64,000 bases of DNA, taken from assembly GCA_902491535.1 (NCBI GenBank), contig CABUHS010000005.1, forward strand, positions 43,657-107,656. The letters run 5' to 3'. Shown one piece after another: positions 44,378-53,334 of this stretch. A program made the translations under genes and the position numbers. The notes under the pieces are model-generated. The model did not search any database. It saw only the letters and a list, made by a program, of their open reading frames with translations, and was not told the origin of the DNA. Every line of letters begins with the position of its first letter. The first letter of the stretch is position 1. The stretch is from an uncultured Eubacteriales bacterium (GTDB taxonomy: Bacteria; Bacillota; Clostridia; Oscillospirales; CAG-272).

Positions 44378-44791
44378 TTATATCAGTATCCCATTACAAT
44401 GGTCGATTTCATGCTGAATAATCTGTGCCGTCCAACCTGTGAATGTTTTTATACGAATCTGCATTTCAGATGTCATATACTGCACCTTAACCGTTTTATA
44501 CCGTTTAGTTTTTCTCGGTTTACCGAGCAGGGAAAGGCATCCCTCTTCGGCAGTAAACGGATCTGAAGCTTTTATAACCGACGGATTGAACATAGTCATA
44601 TATTCCCCGCCGCTGTCAAAGCATATTATGCGTTTCTGTACGCCTATCATATTTGCAGCCATACCGACACACTCGTCTTTATGTGCTTTCAGCGTGTCAA
44701 GCAAGTCGAATGCAGTATCGAGATCGGATACATCTGCATCCGATGATTTTATTCCGAGTGATATCGGATCGTGAACCAATTCTCTTACCAT
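44378..44791 (-). CDS. def: Short peptide deformylase
   Basis: A 137-residue metalloenzyme of the deformylase family, which removes the N-formyl group from new proteins. Three motifs are present: GMAANMIG (motif 1, variant of GxGxAAxQ), EEGCLSL (motif 2, metal Cys) and QHEIDHCNGI (motif 3, HExxH). It is shorter than typical Def (about 150-190) and lacks a C-terminal extension. The frame is open to 44908, but the ATG at 44791 overlaps the end of the GNAT gene by 7 bases (coupling) and gives the family N-terminus. Motif 1 lacks the usual Gln, so reduced or altered activity is possible; a second Def may exist elsewhere. Confidence 0.85.
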   Translation of the reverse strand: MVRELVHDPISLGIKSSDADVSDLDTAFDLLDTLKAHKDECVGMAANMIGVQKRIICFDSGGEYMTMFNPSVIKASDPFTAEEGCLSLLGKPRKTKRYKTVKVQYMTSEMQIRIKTFTGWTAQIIQHEIDHCNGILI

Positions 44792-45246
44792 ATATGCCGC
44801 ACAAGCTCCTTTACATAGATATATTCCTCTGAATCCTGTTCCGGAGGAAAAAATCCTCCGGTTTTCCGGTAACCGTATTTTTCGTAGAATCTCCACGCCG
44901 TCTCGCATGCCATAGTACTTGTCAATGTATATTTATACCCCATATCAAGCATATCACATTCCCACTTTCGCAACATAGCGGTTCCGTATCCTTTTCCTCT
45001 GTATTTCCCATCAATATACAACAGTTCAAGAAAAGGCAGCGTCTGCCAAAGCAGACCGTAACGCAATATTCCGATTACATCGGAGCCGTTCTTTTCGTAA
45101 TCCCCGGATATATTTTTATCCGGACCGTCGCTTAAAAGATACACGTGTCCGTCACGAATACAGTCGGAAAGTCTCGTCAGCGGAATATGATCATCGAGCC
45201 CGGCAGCCGGCTGTATATCTTTTTCACCTGCAAGATAAACAGTCAT
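44785..45246 (-). CDS. GNAT-family acetyltransferase
   Basis: A 153-residue protein with the GNAT core: LLYIDGKYRGKGYGTAMLRKWE, where the R-G-K-G-Y-G run is the acetyl-CoA pyrophosphate loop, and AWRFYEKYGYRKTGGFF near the C-terminus. The substrate is unknown. It overlaps bcp upstream by 4 bases and def downstream by 7 bases, so the three form one coupled operon. Confidence 0.88.
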   Translation of the reverse strand: MTVYLAGEKDIQPAAGLDDHIPLTRLSDCIRDGHVYLLSDGPDKNISGDYEKNGSDVIGILRYGLLWQTLPFLELLYIDGKYRGKGYGTAMLRKWECDMLDMGYKYTLTSTMACETAWRFYEKYGYRKTGGFFPPEQDSEEYIYVKELVRHIW

Positions 45247-45698
45247 ATAAGCTTTTCAAGGATCTCAGCTGCATTTGTATCCGGCTTTACTTTAGGCATA
45301 ACTTCAATGATACTTCCTTTTTCATCAATAATAAAAGTTGTACGTACAACTCCCATGCTCACCTTTCCGTAAAGCTTTTTTTCCTGCCATACACCGTATG
45401 CCTTGATGACCTCAAGCTCCGGATCAGAGAGCAATATAAACGGAAGTCCGTGTTTCTCTGCAAATTTCTGATGCGAAGCCTGACTGTCCTTGCTTATACC
45501 TATAATCTCGACGTTCCTTTGACGGAATTCGTCATATAAATTTGCAAATGCGCATGCCTGACGTGTACATCCGGGCGTATTATCTTTCGGATAAAAATAA
45601 ATTACAACCTTTTTTCCGAGAAAATCCGACAGGGAAACTGCACACCCATCCTTATCATTCAAAGTAAAATCCGGTGCTTTCATACCCGACTCTAACAT
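45243..45698 (-). CDS. bcp: Thiol peroxidase Bcp (peroxiredoxin)
   Basis: A 151-residue atypical 2-Cys peroxiredoxin that reduces peroxides using thioredoxin. The N-terminal APDFTLNDKDG and the peroxidatic site FYPKDNTPGCTRQACAF are present; the second Cys five residues later fits the resolving Cys of this subgroup. VGISKDS and LSDPELEVIKAYGVW are also typical. It is the first gene of a bcp-GNAT-def operon with its own promoter at 45778-45806. Confidence 0.94.
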   Translation of the reverse strand: MLESGMKAPDFTLNDKDGCAVSLSDFLGKKVVIYFYPKDNTPGCTRQACAFANLYDEFRQRNVEIIGISKDSQASHQKFAEKHGLPFILLSDPELEVIKAYGVWQEKKLYGKVSMGVVRTTFIIDEKGSIIEVMPKVKPDTNAAEILEKLI

Positions 45699-45777
45699 AT
45701 TAAATCTCCTTTATATTTTACAAATATTATCTGACTCCGGAACGTACTCAGTTACAGTCCGGAAACTGTTTAATTAT

Positions 45778-45806
45778 ATTATGCCTGATTATCCCGCTTT
45801 TGTCAA
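45778..45806 (-). promoter_or_regulatory. SigmaA promoter of the bcp operon
   Basis: On the minus strand, TTGACA (45801-45806), a 17-base spacer and CATAAT (45778-45783) lie about 80 bases upstream of the bcp start. Confidence 0.75.
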
Positions 45807-45944
45807 TATTCGACGGTCAAATCGGTAAATAAGAACAAATTCCGCACTGTTAAATGAGCATGAACAATTTAAAAGCCTTCTTCATATTTCCGTATTTTTC
45901 TCTCATATATTTTGTTAACACGCGAAAGAAGGAACCACATTATT

Positions 45945-46523
45945 ATGCATACAAAAATCCGAATCCCTACCGCAACCGTAATATTTTTCGCCGTATGGAT
46001 CGTCGCCGTACCCGATATAACCACTGTTCTGACCGTTTCGGCAGCCGCAGTTCATGAGATCGGCCACCTTGCGGCAGCACATGTACTCGGTGTAAGCGTC
46101 GTGTCATTCACCGCACTTCCTTTCGGTGCGGATATACGCTTCGGCAGAGTACAAAACTACCGCGAAGAGCTTATCACCGCTTCGGCAGGCGCAATAGCAA
46201 ATCTGACAGTCGCAGCATTATTGCTTCCTATGAGAAAACAGCATCCGTGGATAAATTTTTTCATATGTGCAAATACCGCACTTGCTGTGATAAACATGCT
46301 TCCCGTAAAGACATTCGACGGAGGCGGAGTTCTCAAAAGTATTTTACTTATGATTACAGACAGTAACACAGCTGTAAAAATATTCAGAGCCGTATCATCG
46401 GTCTTTCTTTTTTCAATGTGGATAATATCCGTTTACATGCTTTTTTCGGAGTGTTCCGGTTTCTCTCTTTTCGCCTTATGCTGTGCCGTTTTTTTATCAT
46501 GTTTTTCCGAAAATGACCGATGA
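45945..46523 (+). CDS. M50-family membrane metalloprotease (SpoIVFB-like)
   Basis: A 192-residue site-2-protease-like intramembrane enzyme with about five or six membrane helices. The zinc motif VHEIGHLAAAHVLG (HExxH) lies in an early helix, and the third ligand region FDGGGVLKSI (D-G-G) comes later. SpoIVFB, the closest well-known example, cleaves pro-sigmaK in the mother cell. This one could have that role, but no spoIVFA lies beside it. An in-frame TTG at 45912 is possible; the ATG at 45945 with AAGAAGG 12 bases upstream is preferred. Confidence 0.82.
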   Translation: MHTKIRIPTATVIFFAVWIVAVPDITTVLTVSAAAVHEIGHLAAAHVLGVSVVSFTALPFGADIRFGRVQNYREELITASAGAIANLTVAALLLPMRKQHPWINFFICANTALAVINMLPVKTFDGGGVLKSILLMITDSNTAVKIFRAVSSVFLFSMWIISVYMLFSECSGFSLFALCCAVFLSCFSENDR

Positions 46524-46694
46524 AATTTTGTGCATAAATATTTATTTACAATCAATCCGTTTCAAAGAAAAACGAAGAATTAACGAAGATTCCGAAGCTT
46601 TCACGAATATTTCATAAAAAAACACCAAATTTCGCCTGAATATCGCAGTATATTCCGATTCTTCGCGTTTTTATAATGTTTTTTTCAAAATCTA

Positions 46695-46723
46695 TTGCAT
46701 TTTAATTCATTTTCTGCTACAAT
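46695..46723 (+). promoter_or_regulatory. SigmaA promoter of potABCD
   Basis: TTGCAT (46695-46700), a 17-base spacer and TACAAT (46718-46723) lie about 65 bases before the potA ATG. Confidence 0.75.
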
Positions 46724-46787
46724 TCATCTGTAATATGAAAAAGCCGATACAATATCGGAAAAAGGCAGGAGGAAGATAGTTAAAAAA

Positions 46788-47900
46788 ATGGAAAGTGAAA
46801 AGAAGAAAATTATTGAACTCAGGAACATCTGCATGGATTTCAACGGTGAAAGTGTTCTGAACGGTATAAATCTCGATATCCATGACAAAGAATTCGTTAC
46901 GCTTCTCGGTCCCTCCGGCTGCGGAAAAACCACAACACTGCGGATCATAGGCGGATTTGTCACACCGAAATCCGGTGACGTTATGTTCGACGGCAAACGG
47001 ATCAACGACGTACCTCCGTATAAACGTAATGTAAATACGGTATTCCAGAAATATGCCTTGTTCCCGCATCTTAATGTTTTCGAGAACGTTGCTTTCGGTC
47101 TCCGCCTGAAAAAAACTCCGGAAAAAGAAATTGCAAACCGTGTTCATGAGATGCTCGAGCTTGTCGATCTGTGTGATTTCGGAAAGCGCAACGTTGCAAA
47201 TCTTTCCGGAGGACAACAGCAGCGTGTTGCGATCGCAAGAGCGCTTGTGAATAATCCTAAGGTACTTCTTCTCGACGAACCTCTCGGAGCCCTTGACCTT
47301 AAGCTCCGCAAGGACATGCAGATAGAACTCAAAAAGATACAGCAGCGTCTGTCGATCACATTTATATACGTAACACACGATCAGGAAGAAGCGCTTACAA
47401 TGAGCGACACCGTAGTGGTCATGTCAAACGGAGAAATACAGCAAATCGGCACGCCGCAGGATATATATAACGAACCGTCAAACGCATTTGTCGCCGACTT
47501 TATCGGTGAATCAAACATAATCGACGGTATAATGCACCGCGACTACTTAGTAGAATTTGCAGGATACAATTTCGAATGCCTCGACAAAGGCTTTGCACCT
47601 ATGGAATCTGTCGACGTCGTTATACGTCCGGAGGATATCACTCTTGTTGAAGCTTCCGACGATGTAATAAACGGAGTTGTTCAGACAGTAACCTTCAAGG
47701 GCGTACACTACGAAATTATAATAAAAGCATACTCCGATATATGGATCGTTCACTCAACACGCGCCCGCAATGTCGGAGATGTCGTCGGTATAAGTCTTAC
47801 ACCTGAGGACATTCATATAATGAAAAAGAGTGAAAGACCGAAGATGACACGCTTCACCGGCGAGACGGAGGTAACATGCGATGCAGAAGAAATCGATTAG
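46788..47900 (+). CDS. potA: Spermidine/putrescine import ATPase PotA
   Basis: A 370-residue cytosolic ATPase of the polyamine importer. Walker A GPSGCGKTTTLR (about residue 40), Q-loop VFQKYALFPHL, signature LSGGQQQRVAIARAL (about 140), Walker B VLLLDEPLGALD and VTHDQEEALTMSD are intact. A TOBE regulatory domain follows (about 240-340; IRPEDITL). AGGAGG lies about 14 bases before the ATG. The end overlaps potB by 20 bases. No Xre-type regulator precedes it, unlike many clostridial pot operons. Confidence 0.95.
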   Translation: MESEKKKIIELRNICMDFNGESVLNGINLDIHDKEFVTLLGPSGCGKTTTLRIIGGFVTPKSGDVMFDGKRINDVPPYKRNVNTVFQKYALFPHLNVFENVAFGLRLKKTPEKEIANRVHEMLELVDLCDFGKRNVANLSGGQQQRVAIARALVNNPKVLLLDEPLGALDLKLRKDMQIELKKIQQRLSITFIYVTHDQEEALTMSDTVVVMSNGEIQQIGTPQDIYNEPSNAFVADFIGESNIIDGIMHRDYLVEFAGYNFECLDKGFAPMESVDVVIRPEDITLVEASDDVINGVVQTVTFKGVHYEIIIKAYSDIWIVHSTRARNVGDVVGISLTPEDIHIMKKSERPKMTRFTGETEVTCDAEEID

Positions 47901-48816
47901 GATCGCAGCAGCTCCGTATCTTGTATGGATGGTCGCTTTCATTGTTGTTCCGATGATCCTTATTATAGGCTTTGCATTCACTACCACGGTAAAGGTCGAC
48001 GCAGACGGAAATACGCTTGCCGAAGAGGAGATAGCAGAGCTTGAAGAAGAATATGCAGAAGCCCTGCAAACCGATCCGGACGCGGAAAACCCGATATATG
48101 AAAAAACGGTATTTTCTATCGCAAATCTGCTCACCGTGTCAGATTATCTTCCTGTACTGATGCGCTCGATATGGCTCGCTCTTATTGCAACAGCCATATG
48201 CCTTATACTCGGATATCCGCTTGCTTTCATAATATCACGGATGCATTTTCTTAAGCAGCGCACCATGCTCATGCTGATAATGATTCCGATGTGGATGAAC
48301 TTTCTGCTCCGCACCTATGCATGGATGACATTGCTCGAACGCAACGGATGGATAAACCGGTTCTTCGGTCTGTTCAACATCGGTCCGTTCGATATGATAA
48401 ACACACAGGGCGCTGTAGTACTCGGAATGGTATATAACTATCTGCCGTTCATGATCCTGCCGCTTTACTCGGTTATGACAAAGATCAGCGACAACACAAT
48501 CCACGCGGCTCAGGATCTCGGAGCAAACAGCCGCAAGGTATTCTCAAAGATCGTTCTTCCGCTCAGTTATCCGGGAATAACCTCCGGAATAACAATGGTA
48601 TTCGTCCCCGCCGTCAGTACTTTTATAATTTCAAGAATGCTGGGCGGAGGAACCAATATGCTTATCGGAGACCTTATAGACCTGCAGTTTCTCGGAAACG
48701 CATACAATCCGAACCTCGGTGCGGCAATGAGCCTTGTTCTTATGGTCGTTGTTCTCCTCTGCATGAGTGTTACCAACCAGCTTGACAACGAGGATATGGA
48801 AGGAGTGCTGATGTAA
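47881..48816 (+). CDS. potB: Polyamine ABC transporter permease PotB
   Basis: A 311-residue inner permease with six membrane helices and the EAA loop DLGANSRKVFSKIVLPLSYPGI. An unusual acidic stretch of about 45 residues lies between helix 1 and helix 2 (DADGNTLAEEEIAELEEEYA and following), probably outside the cell. GGAGG inside the potA end serves as ribosome-binding site. It overlaps potA by 20 bases and potC by one base (TAATG). Confidence 0.94.
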   Translation: MQKKSIRIAAAPYLVWMVAFIVVPMILIIGFAFTTTVKVDADGNTLAEEEIAELEEEYAEALQTDPDAENPIYEKTVFSIANLLTVSDYLPVLMRSIWLALIATAICLILGYPLAFIISRMHFLKQRTMLMLIMIPMWMNFLLRTYAWMTLLERNGWINRFFGLFNIGPFDMINTQGAVVLGMVYNYLPFMILPLYSVMTKISDNTIHAAQDLGANSRKVFSKIVLPLSYPGITSGITMVFVPAVSTFIISRMLGGGTNMLIGDLIDLQFLGNAYNPNLGAAMSLVLMVVVLLCMSVTNQLDNEDMEGVLM

Positions 48817-49610
48817 TGAAAAAGATATCAAAAAACATTTACATGGTAATCGTGTTCATATTCCTTTATGCACCGATAGGTGTACTGATCCTCAACAGCT
48901 TCAATGCGTCAAAATCAAGAACGGTATGGACAGGCTTTACTCTCGACTGGTATAAAAAGCTGTTCACAAACGATCTCATCATATCATCTCTGATAAACAC
49001 TCTGATCATAGCTGTAATAGCTACCGTAATATCCACCGTTCTCGGAACAGCCGCAGCGATCGGTATTTCCGGAATGAAGCGTTTCACGCGTTCGCTGATA
49101 ATAGATATCACATACATGCCGATACTGAATCCTGAAATTGTTACCGGTGTATCGCTTATGCTTCTTTTTGTAGCCATGAAACTGAACTTCGGATATGTTT
49201 CACTGGTACTGGCACATATCACCTTCTGCGTACCGTATGTAATACTGAATATACTTCCGAAGCTGCGCCAGATGGACAACAGCCTCTACGATGCGGCAAT
49301 GGATCTCGGCTGCAATCCGGCAAAAGCAATGATAAAAGTCGTTATACCCGAGATCATGCCCGGAATTATAACCGGCGCTCTGATGTCGTTTACATATTCG
49401 ATAGATGACTTTGTAGTAAGCTATTTCACACACGGAGCTTCGGCACAGCCGCTTTCCATAACCATATATTCTATGACAAGAAGAAAGGTCAGTCCTGAGA
49501 TAAATGCCCTCTCTGCGATCATCTTCGTAGTCGTTCTTCTCGTTCTGCTTATCATGAATATTCATGATATCAATGCGGAAAAGAAAAGCAGAAAGGAGCA
49601 GCGGTTATGA
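48816..49610 (+). CDS. potC: Polyamine ABC transporter permease PotC
   Basis: A 264-residue second permease with six helices and EAA loop DLGCNPAKAMIKVVIPEIMPGI. The opening YMVIVFIFLYAPIGVLILNSFNASKS is typical of PotC. It forms the channel with PotB. It overlaps potD by 4 bases (ATGA), so all four genes are translationally linked. Confidence 0.95.
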   Translation: MKKISKNIYMVIVFIFLYAPIGVLILNSFNASKSRTVWTGFTLDWYKKLFTNDLIISSLINTLIIAVIATVISTVLGTAAAIGISGMKRFTRSLIIDITYMPILNPEIVTGVSLMLLFVAMKLNFGYVSLVLAHITFCVPYVILNILPKLRQMDNSLYDAAMDLGCNPAKAMIKVVIPEIMPGIITGALMSFTYSIDDFVVSYFTHGASAQPLSITIYSMTRRKVSPEINALSAIIFVVVLLVLLIMNIHDINAEKKSRKEQRL

Positions 49611-50839
49611 AAAAGGTATTTTCTAAAAAGCTGATTCCGGCGTTTCTGCTATGCGCCGTGTTTGCATCGTTTCCCTTTGGGATAGCCGCAGCAGAGGATG
49701 ACGAGAAGATCGAATACTCCGAAAGCGTTGACTGGAAAAAATTCGACGGTCAGGGCATGTCGGTAAACGTATACAACTGGGGCGAATACATATATGCCGA
49801 CGAGGACTACGATGTAAATAAGGAATTTGAAAAGCTTACGGGAATACATGTAAACTACACTACCTATGCCTCAAACGAAGAAATGTATGCCAAGCTTAAA
49901 AGCGGCGGCGGTATGTACGATGTAATTATTCCGTCAGATTACATGATCGCAAGAATGATAAACGAGGGAATGCTTGAAAAGCTTAACCTTGAAAACATAC
50001 CGAATATCGAATTTATCCGCGAAGATCTCCGCATACAGGATTACGATCCGACAGGAAGCTTCTCAGTACCCTACACGTGGGGATATGTCGGTATTATCTA
50101 CAACACAACACTTGTTGATCCGGACGATGACCCAGCGTCGTGGGATATACTTTGGAATGAAAAATATGCCGGAGATATCCTCATGTTCTCCAACTCACGC
50201 GATGCGTTCGGCATAGCGCTGTGGAAGCTCGGATATTCGGCGAATACCACAGACGAAGCTGAACTCAGGGAAGCCGCACAGCTTCTGACAGATCAAAAAA
50301 ATCTTGTTCAGGCCTACGTTATGGATGAGATCTTCGACAAAATGGGCGGCGGAGAAGCAGCTCTCGCACCATATTATGCAGGAGACGCAGTGACCATGAT
50401 AAGGGACAATCCCGATCTCGCCTTTGCAATCCCAAAAGAAGGAACAAACATTTTCACCGATGCGGCATGTATTCCAAAGGGAGCAAAAAACAAGGAAGCA
50501 GCGGAAATGTATATCAATTTTCTCTGTGAGAGCGAAGTCGCATACAGAAACTGCGATTACATCGGATATTCAACGCCTCACACAGGCGCTTTCGAACTCC
50601 TTGACGAGGAAACACAAACCGGTATTTCATATCCGTCAAACGATCAAACGGAAAATATGGAAGTATATACCGCGCTTCCCGGAGCAATAACGCTTCTTAT
50701 AGACCGTCTTTGGACAGATATACTCAGCACATCATCCGTAAACAAATGGATAACACCGATATTTCTTGTTGTTGCAACCGCACTGATAATTTATATCAAT
50801 GTACATCGGCATCTGAAAAAAGCACGAAACAGACAATAA
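49607..50839 (+). CDS. potD: Polyamine-binding protein PotD with C-terminal membrane anchor
   Basis: A 410-residue extracytoplasmic binding protein. The N-terminal signal (FSKKLIPAFLLCAVFASFPF, ending near GIAAAED) has no lipobox Cys at the cleavage site. The body has PotD-like features: VNVYNWGEYIYADEDYDVNK, IIPSDYMIARM, VPYTWGYVGIIYN, and AAEMYINFLCESE near the C-lobe. Unlike usual Gram-positive PotD lipoproteins, the chain ends in one membrane helix (WITPIFLVVATALIIYINV) followed by basic residues, so it is probably anchored at its C-terminus. Confidence 0.93.
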   Translation: MKKVFSKKLIPAFLLCAVFASFPFGIAAAEDDEKIEYSESVDWKKFDGQGMSVNVYNWGEYIYADEDYDVNKEFEKLTGIHVNYTTYASNEEMYAKLKSGGGMYDVIIPSDYMIARMINEGMLEKLNLENIPNIEFIREDLRIQDYDPTGSFSVPYTWGYVGIIYNTTLVDPDDDPASWDILWNEKYAGDILMFSNSRDAFGIALWKLGYSANTTDEAELREAAQLLTDQKNLVQAYVMDEIFDKMGGGEAALAPYYAGDAVTMIRDNPDLAFAIPKEGTNIFTDAACIPKGAKNKEAAEMYINFLCESEVAYRNCDYIGYSTPHTGAFELLDEETQTGISYPSNDQTENMEVYTALPGAITLLIDRLWTDILSTSSVNKWITPIFLVVATALIIYINVHRHLKKARNRQ

Positions 50840-50842
50840 GTA

Positions 50843-50876
50843 TGAAACAGCGGCGAGAAATCGCCGCTGTTTCATA
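50843..50876 (+). terminator. Terminator after potD
   Basis: TGAAACAGCGGCGA / TCGCCGCTGTTTCA (50843-50856, 50861-50874), a perfect 14-bp stem with a GAAA loop. No long T-run follows directly, only TTTCATAAC. Confidence 0.75.
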
Positions 50877-50988
50877 ACATATCTTGTTTAACAGCAAAAA
50901 TTTACATTATCTTCAACTTTTTAACTGCAAATGAATATATAATAAAGAAAAGCATCTTCACGATAACTGCCGAAAGGATAAACGCCTG

Positions 50989-51705
50989 ATGAAAAAGAAA
51001 AAAACACATAAAACCGGAAGCATTTATGCAGCGGTAGTACTGATAATGATCGGGATCGGACTGTTGCTCAAAGCGGCAGGAGTGCTTAAAAATTTCTCAA
51101 TATTCAGCTTAGGCGCCCTTATATTCTGGTTCATGATACTTCCGCCCGTCGTAAAAATGTTTGCAGGAACGCCGAGAAAATCGGATCTGCTCGTCTTCCT
51201 TATCGGCGCGTGGCTTCTTTCCGGACGAATAAGCGGTCTGAGCGGTATACGCGGATATCTCATTCCGGTAATACTGATCGCCGCAGGACTTATCTTCTTT
51301 TCCAGAAGCCGTATATTCAAATACAGAAAAATAAATGACAGCGAAAGCGGCGATCAGCTCCTTATGCCCGTATACCGCTCGGTATTCATGCGTAAAAATG
51401 TCCAATCATACGATGAAAAATTTTCGGGCGCTATCGTATCCGCCATATGTTCAGAGCTTACTCTATCTCTTCAGAATACTGAATTTTCAGGAAGTCATAT
51501 TCTTGACGTTACTGCGTTTCTGTCATCGGTAGATATATGTATTCCGGCAGACACTGAAATTTACATTACCGGAAAACGCGCTGCAAAAGGCAAGCGTATC
51601 AGAAACATCGCTGTAGACAGTTCAAATTCTTTCGTCCCGGGCAGTGCAAAACTGTTTTTGAATTACCATACCGTTTTAGGAAGCATAAACATACGCCATG
51701 CATAA
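50989..51705 (+). CDS. LiaF-like membrane protein
   Basis: A 238-residue protein with three or four N-terminal membrane helices (residues 12-105) and a soluble C-terminal part (about 125-238) that looks like the LiaF/toast-rack cell-wall-stress domain: repeated beta strands such as FSGAIVSAICSELTLSLQNTEF, LDVTAFLSSVDICIPADTEI and a final NYHTVLGSINIRHA. LiaF restrains the LiaRS envelope-stress system in Bacillus; no liaR or liaS is next to it here. The family call is from pattern only. GAAAGGA precedes the ATG. Confidence 0.72.
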   Translation: MKKKKTHKTGSIYAAVVLIMIGIGLLLKAAGVLKNFSIFSLGALIFWFMILPPVVKMFAGTPRKSDLLVFLIGAWLLSGRISGLSGIRGYLIPVILIAAGLIFFSRSRIFKYRKINDSESGDQLLMPVYRSVFMRKNVQSYDEKFSGAIVSAICSELTLSLQNTEFSGSHILDVTAFLSSVDICIPADTEIYITGKRAAKGKRIRNIAVDSSNSFVPGSAKLFLNYHTVLGSINIRHA

Positions 51706-51746
51706 TTTGTATACAATACGAATTATAACAAAGAAATAATCATAAA

Positions 51747-52916
51747 ATGAATAAACAGACCGACATAAAAACCCGTCCGGAGGGTACCTCGGAACCTTGC
51801 TGTTTTAGGATAAAAAAAGATCTCTGGCATTTTCTTTCTGAAGCTCAACGTCCTGTACTTCTTTACGGAACCGGAAACGGAGCGGATAAAATACTTGACA
51901 TATGTCTCGAAAAGAAAATCGAGGTACTCGGCGTTTTTGCGAGCGACGGATTTGTAACAAAAGCAGACGGCAGACGCAGAGAGTTCCGCGAAATGCCTAT
52001 ACTGTCATACTCAGAGGCATGCGAGCGCTTTGCGCAGTATGATTTTATAATACTTCTATGCTTCGCGACAAGATTTGCGGACGTTATTGACCGCATATGT
52101 GAAATTGAAAAAAAGCATGAGCTGTACGTTCCTGACGTTCCGGTAGTATCCGGAAGCGAGCTGTTCACCGAAGAGCTTGTGGCAGAAAATCGAGAAAAAA
52201 TCTCCGCCGCACGAAATCTTCTGGCAGACGATGAATCACGCCGTATTTTCGACGGTATAATAGAGGGAAAGCTGACAGGTTCGCTTCATACCCTACTTGA
52301 TGCTTCATCATCGCCGGAAAGAGATCATGAAAAACTGTTTTCCGGAAAAAAATACAGTTCATATGCAGATCTCGGTGCATATAACGGGGACACGGTAAAC
52401 GAGTTCCTCTCTTTATTTCCGGAAACAGAAGAGATCATTGCTGTAGAACCCGATAAAAAAACCTTTAAAAAACTGCAAACGGTATGCAACAAACTAAATT
52501 CGGAATCGCCGTCACTCTGTATCGAGACATATAATGCCGCTGCATGGGACGGGTGCGGAAACCTCAGCTTCTGCACACACGGCAACAGGGGAAGCAGCGG
52601 ATTTCGCATTGCATCTGTCGGCGATGAGGGAGAAACATCTCTTATCCCAGCTCTCACACTTGACATCATACTCGGCGGAAGATCTGCCGATTTCATAAAA
52701 TACGATGTGGAAGGAGCAGAAAAAAACGCTCTGCTCGGCTCTGCCGAAACGATACGGAGATTTATTCCGGATATATGCCTTTCACTTTACCACCGCTCGG
52801 AGGATCTTTATGAGCTTCCCCTCCTGCTTGAATCAATTTGTCCGGGATACAGGATGTTTCTGCGGCGTAAGCACTGTCTTCCCGCATGGGAAATAAACCT
52901 GTATGCGCTTTCCTGA
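51747..52916 (+). CDS. FkbM-family methyltransferase with N-terminal nucleotide-binding-like domain
   Basis: A 389-residue protein. The C-terminal half (about 205-389) is an FkbM-type SAM-dependent methyltransferase: YADLGAYNGDTVNEFLSLFP (SAM motif I), IAVEPDKKTFKKL, ALTLDIIL, DFIKYDVEGAEKNALLGS and ICLSLYHRSEDL. The N-terminal part (about 25-150) has a Rossmann-like start (PVLLYGTGNGADKILDICLE) such as seen ahead of methyl- or glycosyltransferases that modify surface sugars. The target is unknown. It lies 41 bases after the LiaF-like gene on the same strand. Confidence 0.85.
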   Translation: MNKQTDIKTRPEGTSEPCCFRIKKDLWHFLSEAQRPVLLYGTGNGADKILDICLEKKIEVLGVFASDGFVTKADGRRREFREMPILSYSEACERFAQYDFIILLCFATRFADVIDRICEIEKKHELYVPDVPVVSGSELFTEELVAENREKISAARNLLADDESRRIFDGIIEGKLTGSLHTLLDASSSPERDHEKLFSGKKYSSYADLGAYNGDTVNEFLSLFPETEEIIAVEPDKKTFKKLQTVCNKLNSESPSLCIETYNAAAWDGCGNLSFCTHGNRGSSGFRIASVGDEGETSLIPALTLDIILGGRSADFIKYDVEGAEKNALLGSAETIRRFIPDICLSLYHRSEDLYELPLLLESICPGYRMFLRRKHCLPAWEINLYALS

Positions 52917-52924
52917 CGTCAGTA

Positions 52925-52952
52925 TTGACAAACACGAAAAAAAGTGTATAAT
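52925..52952 (+). promoter_or_regulatory. Consensus SigmaA promoter reading into antisense spoVG
   Basis: TTGACA (52925-52930), a 16-base spacer and TATAAT (52947-52952), both perfect. It is on the plus strand directly after the FkbM gene, and its transcript would start near 52959, form the 52969-53004 hairpin, and continue antisense through spoVG toward murC. Confidence 0.65.
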
Positions 52953-52968
52953 CAGTTACATAAAATCA

Positions 52969-53004
52969 GATAACATCTTCCGTCCGAGGCCGAAAGATGT
53001 TATC
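52969..53004. terminator. Hairpin downstream of spoVG
   Basis: GATAACATCTT / AAGATGTTATC (52969-52979, 52994-53004), a perfect 11-bp stem extended inward by CC/GG pairs. On the minus strand it follows the spoVG stop by about 45 bases and is followed by ATTTTATG, so it is a probable spoVG terminator. On the plus strand it would be the 5' hairpin of the antisense transcript. Confidence 0.6.
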
Positions 53005-53049
53005 AATGCAAATATGCTATATATCAAACGGGAAACACCTCCCGCCGGC

Positions 53050-53334
53050 TTATCCGATCGGCTGTCCGTCGTCTCCGTCCACAGTCTCGCGGTATTTTCC
53101 GATCACTGCTTCTTCAAGTACACGACGGAACTCGGCGTTTATCGGATGAACAATATCGCGGTATGTATTATCAGGATTCTTTTTACATGGCATAACTATA
53201 AAATATCTTTCACGTGCATAAATCACCTTTACGTCATGCACCGCAAGAGCGCCGTCAAATGTCACCGATGCGATAGCTTTCATCGGTCCGTCGCCCTCAA
53301 AAACTTTTCTGATCTTGATGTCTGTGATCTTCAC
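53050..53334 (-). CDS. spoVG: SpoVG regulator
   Basis: A 94-residue protein of the SpoVG family, a small nucleic-acid-binding regulator that affects septum formation, sporulation and, in several pathogens, virulence genes. Family motifs are ITDIKIRKVFEGDGPMKAIAS, VHDVKVI and the C-terminal MPCKKNPDNTYRDIVHPIN with EFR. The chosen start is a GTG at 53334 with AGGAG 9 bases upstream, giving the standard M-K-I-T-D N-terminus; an ATG 33 bases further up has no site. It lies divergent from murC and is crossed by a possible antisense transcript. Confidence 0.94.
   Translation of the reverse strand: MKITDIKIRKVFEGDGPMKAIASVTFDGALAVHDVKVIYARERYFIVMPCKKNPDNTYRDIVHPINAEFRRVLEEAVIGKYRETVDGDDGQPIG

Noticed and set aside
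45912..45944. TTG start for the M50 protease
   Set aside because: It has no ribosome-binding site; the ATG at 45945 does.
46565..46680. Imperfect repeat AAAACGAAGAAT...ATTCTTCGCGTTTTT as a terminator before potA
   Set aside because: The arms are about 85 bases apart and contain a 2-base mismatch; too weak to call.
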